A stretch of 64,000 nucleotides of DNA from Haliclystus octoradiatus (Eukaryota > Cnidaria > Staurozoa > Stauromedusae > Haliclystidae), in assembly GCA_916610825.1 (NCBI GenBank), contig OU744446.1:34143436-34207435 (forward strand), in the 5' to 3' direction. The position numbers and the translations under genes are program-made. Shown in pieces: positions 56,501-64,000 of this stretch. How positions within the stretch are numbered: the first letter of the stretch is position 1; each line of letters opens with the position of its first letter. Below the pieces are notes generated by a model. That model saw only the letters and a list, made by a program, of their open reading frames with translations. It searched no databases and was not told the DNA's origin.

Positions 56501-59500
56501 ATCTAAAGACCAGCCACCTGTTTATAATGGTCATTTTATTTTATTAAAAATGTTAATTTCAATTGAATCTAGCCACCATTAGAATGATCACATCCCATCA
56601 CCTCTCTTTAATGGCCAATATTCTCTAATCTCATAACTGGCCATTATACACAGTTTTCACTGTATTACTTTATAACAATCTTATTTACATTATTTAAAGA
56701 AACTTAGCCCTTCTTGAAACTTTTTTGTAGATATGAATAATGCATAGATATGATATGATAAAAATGAACGATGCATCTACAACTACAAGTAATCCTAGCC
56801 TACTTCATGTAATATGGGCAAATGTGTTCTTTACCTGTCCTCTTTCAAATTTATCTTTATGTATTTCACTCTTTGCTAATTGCCTCTCTCCTGTGTCACC
56901 ATTTTCACCAAATAATGTCAAGAAAACGTTTGCATCTGTACCAGCCTTTCTCATGTCCCCAGTGTAAACATGGATTTTATAATTCTGAACTAAAGAATTA
57001 ATAAAACGGTTAAAATAGGAAAAAAAAACTCTATAGAGTGGCCACCTGTACATACTGGTCACTCTCCCAACATCTAAATAGTATATTCTATTGAATTAAA
57101 CCTCATATAAAGGCCACCTGTATATAACGGTCAATTTATCTACCTCTCATAGCTGGCTGTTTTATACAGGTTTACTGTATCACAAATTTTGTTTCTAAAC
57201 AAAGTCTTTGCAAGCTCAGCATTGGAGAAGATTGCCTTGCGGACAAGTCAGTCATATCAAATGCAAAAATTGTTTAACTTTTAAAAAAGGCATGCAAATA
57301 CTATGGACAGTTGTGAAAAGATACAGATAGACGCATTTTGAAATGTTCTAACTGCCCTGCAAAATGGGAATTCATGGAGTTAATGAGCCATAAACAAGTT
57401 TTTTGTGAATTTCAAAAGCATTTCATAAACTCCACCTTATAGAGGATGAGCAAACCCCCACCATAGCAACCATCTATCATGATTGATTGCTTCAGTGATT
57501 ATGCAGAAATGATTATTTTATTGCCTATTGCAAGAATCCTATATACAAATTAGTACTTAAATTCCGTTCAATGGACAAAATTTGGGCCACTCATTGGCTA
57601 AAACCGAACATGTGATTTGATGATACCTGTGGTCACACACGGATGATGTTGTTTATTGTCGTTGTTTGATATGATTAGATAGTGATTGAACATGTATTAG
57701 ACAAAAACGATTAAAGAAATGACTAGAGAACAGCCATGCAAAAAGCATACAGTCAAACCTGTTATAATGGTCCCCTCTATACAGCGGCTACCTGTCTATA
57801 GTGGTCACTCTTGCAGTGTCTAAAATAGTATTTTCTATTGAATCAAACCTATATATATAAAGGCCACCTGTCTATAATGGCCAATTCATCTACATCTAGT
57901 AGCTGGTTGTTATATACAGGTTTCACAGTATTATAATAACTCGCAATTGTAAATATCTTACCAGCTAGAGAATCTAAAGTTTTTTCTTTTTCAACCAGTT
58001 TACCACTTTTTGTTATTTTTTCTTCAAGAACTTTATCAGGTACAAGTTCTCTCACAATCGCTCCATCGTCTTCTCCTTTGGCAAACCATCGTCCACAGGG
58101 AAATGTAAACGTTGCTGACGAGTCTTCACCAGAAAGCAATCTTCTAATTTCAATCTATCGTCATAATAGAAGCATTATGGACATGGTACTCTGGCAAGTG
58201 GTCAATTAGGTTTGTATTATAACGAAATGGATTCCACCAATCTGATTGGTTTAGAGTTATCACGCCAAATCATCATAGCAAAACTAAACATCTTACAATT
58301 CAAACTTGACATCACAGATGAGAATTTCCCAAATGATCAGCAGTTTTCAAAAACATTTATGGGAAAAAATGTCATTTAGTTGTGTAAGTTATAATACAAA
58401 GCATTATTGACGCACAATTTCCTATGAGCTATTGATATTCGACGCACTCAAGTCACTTCAGGAGAAAACTCGCCATGTCAATATCATTACTGTTAATATA
58501 ACAGCAAGTTAATATCACAATGTTTAAGAACAGTTAGGCTACAATCAGATTCAAATATTTCACATTGGGTAAATTATCACATAGCTCGTTTTTATCACAA
58601 ATTTTGGTTGCTTAAGGACAATGATCTTAAACATTTACTGGTCTGGAAATAACTTGGGGTCAACACTTTGAAAAATGCTTGAACTAGGATTCAAATGCTT
58701 TTGTTTAAAACGTCTACATCACATCTTGTTACAAGTGAAATTCCTTCAGAATGTAATATATATACTGTAATATACTTCCAGGTAATGTATGTTAGTTATC
58801 ACCAATATTGAAATCTAATGGAATTGACTAATTCGATTGGCCGAACATGGTCGAACAGTGGTCAATTCTAAACTGTATTGAACGCTCCATGTTTTCTAAC
58901 TGTTATGGCGGAAAGATGCGATTGCATTCTTGGTACCTCAAGGTAAGAGCATATTCAGTATTAAGTATACCTTATTGAGATGCCATCCAGCATTAAATCC
59001 TTTGTTGTCATGACCAATCCTTATCTTTTCAATAGTTTCACCAACATCTTCAAGCTGTTAAATCAAAAATAAAACAATAATTACAGGCTGTGTGGTTTTG
59101 CTCAGACTCGTTTATCAAAGGTAATACATCTACAGAACTTGAAATCACCATATTTCTTTTTATAAACATTTTACAAACTGTTCTTGAAACTTGTGTTAAT
59201 GAAATTCTATGTGGCTCATCAGCAACCACTGCGAAAAACAGTTCAGGAGTTCATGAACAGTTCATGAACAGTTCATGAACGTTAAATGGCTCCAATTTTC
59301 CTGAACTGTTCATGAACTGTTCATGAACCCTCAAAGACAGTTCATGAACAGTTCATGAACAGTTCATGAAAATTTGGGGCCATTTAACAATCATGAACTG
59401 TTCATGAACTCCTGAACTGTTTTCGCAGGGGAACTTATGAATTCTTCATAAAATATGTTTTTAAACCTGCTGTTATCTAATCTGCAAAACGATTTTTAGG

Positions 59501-62500
59501 AGAAAACAATTTGGTAAAACGTTTGTTTTTATGATTTCTTAACAATTTGCGGGAAACATGTATTCCATAAAATAATTTATCATGGACAATTGGACATGTT
59601 AAAATATTCAAGTTTTAATCATTTCTTCTAATTAATCGTGTTTAAATATTTAATTCTTCATCACAATATGCATTCTAATATTTATTTCCATCGAAAAATG
59701 AAGGATAAAAATTGAATATCTTGTACATTGCTGCAAGTATCTATAAAGGGGCTTTCAGACGTTATTTTCTATAATATATTCTTTTGCAGCATATAAAGAA
59801 ATCTGCATACCTGTACGCACACGTTCCTATCAAGTAAAATCTGTTCAAAGAAAAAATACTTACTTCTCTAACAAATGTATCAACTGATCCCCTGTTGAAA
59901 CATTCTTTTCGTTTCTTTTTAGTTTCAGTTAGATCCACTTGACCAGTTGATAAACCCTCAGAACCGTAAATATTAATAAATACATTAGCGTCAGTACCAG
60001 AACTACCAATATCACTTGTATAAATTGTAATCTCGTATGGTATATCTGTAAAGAATTAACAGAAATAAGTTGATTGCCATATTCGGAAATGACAATATGA
60101 TTATGTGAACCAAATTAGTTTTTGTACAGTGAAGGAAATAAAAATGAAGTAAATATAGATTGACGCAATAATTTTTATATACCCATATGATAATTCTCAT
60201 TTTATAATGACGAGAATTATTTAACCAATCTGATTGGGTTAGAGATACAACACCACGTTACGGTATAAACTCAAAACAAAACAAGGTTCTCAAGCGCAAT
60301 TGATCTTGCAATTTGATCTTGACAACACGAACAAAGATTTTCAATTTGACCAGGATCGTAACAGATTGTGATTTTCTGGTGAATGTTTGATACCTTTTTC
60401 GTGTAATTGCTATCCAAAGCTGTGTTTAGCTACATTAATAGCCTGTCATACCCGTAAGCGCAAATACTTGTTTATATCTGGAACATCACAGATTGACAGA
60501 CATACACAAATACATGCGTGAATCAACAAAGAATTGCAGCCCGATTTTCACAATATGTTAGGAAGTTGGCAAACTATAAATAATTTTTAGATGATAAATC
60601 ATAACCAGACGTCTTGTCAGTCCATGTATCTTTCAGTGTGAGCACATACTTTAAATCCTATGCAGGCAACATTATGCCTCCTAACAAACAAATCATGCCA
60701 TCAGGGTTCGACAAAAGTGGGGATGCAGGGATCTAAGATCCCGGAAGGCCATAAGCAAATTCAGAAGAAAATTGATATTTTTCAGATTTATAGGCCAAAC
60801 CTCAACAAATAATTTGGAAGAAAATGTTAAGATTTCAAGATTGCAAAGACTAAATATTTTGTCAGACACTGTCTGTCACACACATCCCCATAGTAAAGAT
60901 GAAAGTTTAACTTTGCTAAAACATAAATATATTCAACCTCATTTATACTTACGCGGGATATATTCTTCTTGCTGTCCTTCTTCAGGATACAAATCAATTT
61001 CTAATTTTCCATCTTCTTTATCCTTATCAAGCCAACGACCAATTGGGAATTTCCATTTCTTACCCATGGAGACAGCGTCAATAATCACATGATCAAGATA
61101 CCATCCAGCCATACCACCTTTGTTATCATGTCCAATTCTGAAGACAACGTGAGAAAAAAAGTGAAATTTCATGGCGTTTTCATGACATTTTCACATTTTA
61201 ATATTGTTTGTGAATATGGATCTAAGTTTTCTATGGTTTATAAACTTTTCATGGCTAGAAAATGCATCGCTTTCAATTTTATACTTTTTCACATGTTCAT
61301 GGCATTATCTGGTTTTGATGCTCCGAGGTAGTGCCATAAAATGTTCATAAACATCAAGTCATGAATTGCTCACATTTTCATGAATAAATTCCATGGGCTG
61401 TTCAATGTGTTCATAAGAAGTTCATGAACGAAGAAACAATGTCATGTCCGGATAATTATGAGCTCTCAAATGTGTTCTAGCTTTGAATAGTTTTTTTTTA
61501 TGATCGCATGACTTTCTCTTGAAGTTTTAAATGATAGTTACATGTTTCACTATAATTAATTTACCAAAATTCACCTTAGTTGCTTTAGACTTCCAATATC
61601 AACAGCTTCAACAGTAAACACATCACTCTGATTTCTTTCAAATTTATCTTTGTGTGTCTTCGATGATTTAAGTGGAACCTTTCCTTTATTGAAAGTAAAT
61701 TAAAATCATCAGATAATCAATTCAGAATAAGCCCCCGGGAAAACAGTTCATGAAAAATGTCCATGAAAATTGGGCCATTTAACGTTCATGAATTTATTCT
61801 TTCATAGATTGTTTATGAAGTGTTTATAAGGTGTTCATGCATGAATTTTTCATTGTCAATAAACAGTTCACGAGGTTCATTATTAGTTCATGAACTCAAA
61901 ATATATTTTCGCGGGGGAACCTTTGATCATAAAGTGTATGTACCTAGCTACATACAACACACAACAATTGAGCTATGGACTAGAAGAGAATCACAGTCGT
62001 AATTATTCACATCTTGAAATGTAATCAATTCAACCTTCATAGATAAATCCCCTGCAAAAAAAGTTTATAAGTTCATGAATGTTAAATAGGCCAGAAGTCC
62101 ATGAACTGTTCATGAACTCTGGATTTTTTCACAGGGGAATTTGTTCATCAAACCGATTTATTAACTTTCAATGAAATGCTTGTGAACGATGTATGAATAA
62201 AATGTGAAGCTCAGTAGAAGCTCAATATGTTATATTATGAAACAAACCTGTATCTCCATTATCACCATAGAGAGTTACGAATACGTTGGCATCTGTTCCA
62301 GCACCTCTTATATCACCGGTAGCAACTGTTACCTCAAATGTAGTCATTGAAGCTAGAAATAAAAAGTGAAATGAGAAAATAAAAGATGTCCACGTTGTCA
62401 TCATTAAAATATACTAGTATGATAACCAGATTCAGTCATCCCTGAGAAATCTTCATGAATTTTCATGAAATCTTCTTTTTTTAAATTTGTTGATGATTAT

Positions 62501-63773
62501 TTGTGAAATTTTTATGAACGGTTTACGAATTGTAATGAAAATTTCATGAAAAATTTCATCAAGATTGGGTTATTCAGCTTTCAAGAATAGTTCACAAACC
62601 ATTCATAAACAGTTTTATCGCACTCAGGGATGGCTCCCTTAAAATCATCTAAAACTAAACATTTGAATTTGAGTCAATTGAAATCTATTCTAAGCATGCT
62701 GCTGAGGTTTGCTTTATTTTAAAATATTATTGTAAAGGAATATTTTGTTGCGAAAGAATTTCCATATATAATTATGTTGAAAACAAGATATGGTACAGAC
62801 CAGATCTTGAAAAATTAACCATTTAAGTTGTAATAAAACATTCAGAGTTTCAGACCCTTGACTTATACTTTGTTATGCTTTTCTCTTTTCCGCATAGAAG
62901 GCTTCCTGATTGCCTACCTTTCTGTTCCAAATCAACAGTATCTGATCTAGAAATGTTACCACCATGTTTAATTGATGAGCGTGTTCTACGTCTTTCGAAT
63001 GATGCTTTAGAAACTGCAACAAGTTCCCGGCTGATTTGTCCATCATCTTCACCCTTTGATAACCAACGATTACATGGAAAAATAACATTTGTGCCATTCT
63101 AAAAACGAAAGATTACAATAATGTTTTATTTCTGATCACGATTAGTAGGCACAATATATTCACATCAGCAATATTTTTCGTTGTTATGAACAAACGAGCA
63201 AAAGCTGTCGTGATCTAATAGTGCTCATTTGTTGTGATCAGAAGTTAGAAATTATGACGTCATTTAACTTTGAATCTCCGTTTTTGAAGATTTGAAATAA
63301 TCACTTTTTCAAATGTTTACTTCTCAAAAACCACTAACCATATCCATTTGCCGTAAAACTTGGCAGAGTAATCAAAATACTTCGCACAATAAATTAAAGT
63401 AAAAAAATATATTTTTATTTTTTATGACTCAATTGTATTTTTTTGAGCTTTAAATCAGTCTGGACATTTCGTCAATTTCATATTTTTGAAATGGAAAATA
63501 ATTAAAATGTGATGATAACATACGGTAAGACATTAGACTCATTTTAGCTAGGTAAATATAGATATGACCTCAGTTGATCAAAACATCTTTAGAAGACAAG
63601 GCAAATTATTTATTTGTGACATAAAATTATATGATAACATTTTTCCTCACCAAATCGTCATTGATCTCGATTCTGTCCAAAAACCATGCTGGTCGAAGTC
63701 CTGAATTATCATGTCTTATTTTAACTTTGCTCAGTTCACCCAAAGAGACACAATCGATCTTGAAAATATCCTC
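44573..63773 (-). CDS. LOXHD1: LOXHD1-like multi-PLAT-domain protein, C-terminal 1,241 residues (5' end outside window)
   Basis: LOXHD1 proteins are tandem PLAT/LH2 beta-sandwiches; in vertebrates LOXHD1 acts at hair-cell stereocilia. There are 21 exons in order: 63773-63651, 63098-62918, 62352-62248, 61683-61575, 61137-60953, 60045-59864, 59054-58971, 58154-57962, 56989-56835, 55991-55770, 54789-54570, 53522-53320, 52724-52541, 51528-51399, 50350-50233, 49571-49436, 48326-48138, 47626-47408, 46740-46431, 46174-46068 and 44943-44573. All junctions keep phase. They encode half a PLAT domain followed by eight complete ones. Each domain runs from a VxTGDxxxAGTDANV strand through a KFERGQ/NQ turn and GHDNKG-x-GWxLxxV to FPCxRWLxKxEDDG. 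Exon 11 is a Ser-rich linker. The last domain ([19 protein letters not shown], ending DLYPGG) closely resembles the LOXHD1 C terminus, supporting orthology over other PLAT proteins. No further exon is visible from 63774 to 64000. Confidence 0.92.
45209..45384. repeat. pogo/mariner-like MITE, decayed
   Basis: It begins CAGTGAAACCTGAATAAAG and ends ACAACAGGTTTGACTG before TA. A second partial copy follows at about 45440-45600. LOXHD1 intron. Confidence 0.6.
45784..46040. repeat. TTCATGAAC palindromic repeat, compound copy
   Basis: It starts CTCCTGTGAAAACAGTTC and contains many GTTCATGAAC words in both orientations. It lies next to LOXHD1 exon 20. Confidence 0.55.
46225..46375. repeat. TTCATGAAC palindromic repeat
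   Basis: Begins CCCCTGAGAAAAACAGTTC and ends AAGCATTTTTGCAGGGG. Located in the intron between LOXHD1 exons 19 and 20. Confidence 0.6.
46777..46948. repeat. TTCATGAAC palindromic repeat with tandem core words
   Basis: Begins CCCCTGCGAAAAACAGTTC. AGTTCATGAAC is repeated in tandem three times near the left end, and AGTTCATGAACCCTC words follow. The right end lacks the inverse terminus. Confidence 0.6.
48428..48631. repeat. MITE, second copy of the 35573-35765 family
   Basis: Left end AAAGGATAAACATTGACC and right end CCGGTCAATTTTACCCCTTT are inverted. It lies in a LOXHD1 intron. Confidence 0.6.
49171..49331. repeat. pogo/mariner-like MITE
   Basis: Begins CAGTCAAACCTGTTATAATG after TA and ends TACAGGTTTCACTG before TA. 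LOXHD1 intron. Confidence 0.75.
49607..49988. mobile_element. Mutator-like MITE with long TIRs and 9-bp TSD
   Basis: Inverted repeats of about 50 bp, nearly identical, begin TAGTCTGCGTTACAGACCGC at the left and end GGTCTGTAACGCAGGCTA at the right. A perfect 9-bp duplication CATAAAGGG flanks the element (49598-49606 and 49989-49997). It is 382 bp, lies in a LOXHD1 intron, and looks like a recent insertion. Confidence 0.85.
50466..50697. repeat. two adjacent TTCATGAAC palindromic repeats
   Basis: One copy runs about 50468-50562 (CTCCTGCGAGAATAG to TGTTTTTCGCAGGGG) and another about 50602-50697 (CCCCTGTGAAAAAAAT to TATTTTGCAAGGGG). They lie in one LOXHD1 intron. Confidence 0.6.
50759..50934. 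repeat. pogo/mariner-like MITE
   Basis: Begins CAGTGAAACCTGTATATAAC after TA and ends AGAACAGGTTTGACTG before TA. LOXHD1 intron. Confidence 0.75.
51577..51751. repeat. TTCATGAAC palindromic repeat, well-formed copy
   Basis: Left CCTGCGAAAAATAGTTCAGG and right CCTGAACTGTTCTTCGCAGG are inverse. It lies 49 bp upstream (in transcription) of LOXHD1 exon 14. Confidence 0.7.
52099..52473. repeat. nested pogo/mariner-like MITEs
   Basis: A CAGTGAAACCTATATATAAC end at 52099 is interrupted by a second CAGTCAAACCTGTTATACG end at 52137. Interior GGTGGCCACTGTAT words and a terminal AATACAGGTTTGATTG follow. One copy seems to have inserted in another. Confidence 0.6.
53045..53280. repeat. TTCATGAAC palindromic repeat, diverged
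   Basis: Multiple TTCATGAATTGTTCATGAA words and an AACTATTTGTTTGCAGGG end. Downstream of LOXHD1 exon 12 in its intron. Confidence 0.5.
54063..54210. repeat. TTCATGAAC palindromic repeat
   Basis: Begins CCCATGTGAAAATAGTTC and ends GAGTTTTTCACAGGGG, with interior GTTCATGAAC words. LOXHD1 intron. Confidence 0.6.
56476..56662. repeat. pogo/mariner-like MITE, diverged
   Basis: Begins CATTGAAACCTCTGTATAG after TA and ends ACACAGTTTTCACTG before TA. LOXHD1 intron. A further decayed relative lies at about 56120-56215. Confidence 0.55.
57030..57178. repeat. pogo/mariner-like MITE, left end lost
   Basis: The interior words GTGGCCACCTG and GGTCACTCT and the right end TACAGGTTTACTG before TA are present. 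The left terminus is missing. It lies beside LOXHD1 exon 9. Confidence 0.55.
57750..57928. repeat. pogo/mariner-like MITE
   Basis: Begins CAGTCAAACCTGTTATAATG after TA and ends TACAGGTTTCACAG before TA. It ends 34 bp from the splice donor of LOXHD1 exon 8. Confidence 0.7.
59227..59432. repeat. TTCATGAAC palindromic repeat, longest well-formed copy
   Basis: Left CACTGCGAAAAACAGTTCAG is the inverse of right CTGAACTGTTTTCGCAGGGG. Between them AGTTCATGAAC occurs in tandem pairs on both arms, with GTTAAATGGCTCC answered by GGGGCCATTTAAC. The whole element can fold into one long hairpin. Confidence 0.75.
60702..60871. repeat. hAT-like MITE, GGTCCGACAAAAG family
   Basis: Begins CAGGGTTCGACAAAAGTGGG and ends ATATTTTGTCAGACACTG. 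The flanks do not match. LOXHD1 intron. Confidence 0.55.
61729..62140. repeat. two TTCATGAAC palindromic repeats
   Basis: One copy spans about 61732-61918 (CCCCCGGGAAAACAGTTC to TTTCGCGGGGG), the other about 62049-62140 (CCCCTGCAAAAAAAGT to TTTTTTCACAGGGG). Both are in the intron between LOXHD1 exons 3 and 4. Confidence 0.6.
63185..63390. repeat. dispersed repeat shared with 54970-55200
   Basis: Both stretches share, in order, GTCGTGAT- or CGTGATCT-type words, ATGACGTCAYTTAACTTT, TCTCCGTT, TTTGAAAT, TTTTTCAAAT/TTTTTCCAAAT and AACTTGGMARAGTAATCAA. Family not identified. Both copies are in LOXHD1 introns. Confidence 0.55.
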
Positions 63774-64000
63774 CTGAAAATGATAACAGAAAAAAAAAGA
63801 TTAGATATTGATAAAAAAACAGAAAAGTTTTCATTTTGGTCAAATTAAGTATATGTTCATTATTTGCCTATTGCTCCTATGAAACAATCCATAAGTTCAT
63901 GTACAATTCACAAACATTTCTCAGAGAGCTCATTGACAGTTCATGAATATTTCTCTGCGTGTTTATTAGCAGTTCATTAACGTGAAGCAGCCCAAATTTA

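Noticed and set aside
59227..59432. CRISPR-like array, because of the repeated TTCATGAAC words
   Set aside because: There are no unique spacers of constant length, the genome is animal, and the unit is a dispersed palindromic repeat.

Overview
This is animal nuclear DNA, AT-rich and intron-rich, with spliceosomal GT-AG introns and dense small transposons. It is not bacterial, and I see no viral genes. Every gene I recognise is a conserved metazoan gene. A TGA (selenocysteine) codon at the MsrA active site, 18 coding exons in PSMC3 and a LOXHD1-type multi-PLAT gene suggest a non-vertebrate, probably aquatic, animal. I cannot name the species from the sequence.

Layout. 1548-4470 (+): last four exons of a gene I cannot identify. 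5554-9206 (-): complete ribosomal protein L32, head to head with 9329-12575 (+), complete methylthioribose-1-phosphate isomerase MRI1. 13489-16920 (-): complete HIKESHI (nuclear importer of Hsp70), head to head with 17187-35303 (+), complete 26S proteasome ATPase PSMC3/RPT5 spread over 18 kb. 36770-37474 (-): intronless TSSC4-like gene. 38451-39155 (+): intronless HSF-type DNA-binding protein. 40437-41872 (+): methionine sulfoxide reductase A, read as a selenoprotein with its own SECIS hairpin at 41941-42000. 44573-63773 (-): the last 21 coding exons of a LOXHD1-like protein, eight and a half PLAT domains, continuing beyond the right edge.

The genes are mostly independent housekeeping units. 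Two pairs (RPL32/MRI1 and HIKESHI/PSMC3) are divergent with short shared promoter regions. Proteostasis is a loose theme (Hsp70 import, an HSF-like factor, a proteasome ATPase, methionine repair and salvage), but nothing here shows a functional cluster.

Introns and spacers are filled with short non-autonomous elements. Many have terminal inverted repeats and target-site duplications (TSDs) readable by eye: hAT-like (8-bp TSD), Mutator-like (9-bp TSD), pogo/mariner-like (TA), a tRNA-derived SINE with a 12-bp TSD, a foldback element, and a self-complementary family built from the word TTCATGAAC that sits in many LOXHD1 introns. The two strongest discoveries are the selenocysteine MsrA with its SECIS, and a tandem pair of type I hammerhead ribozymes 261 bp apart on the minus strand inside the last PSMC3 intron, next to a 300-bp ATT microsatellite.
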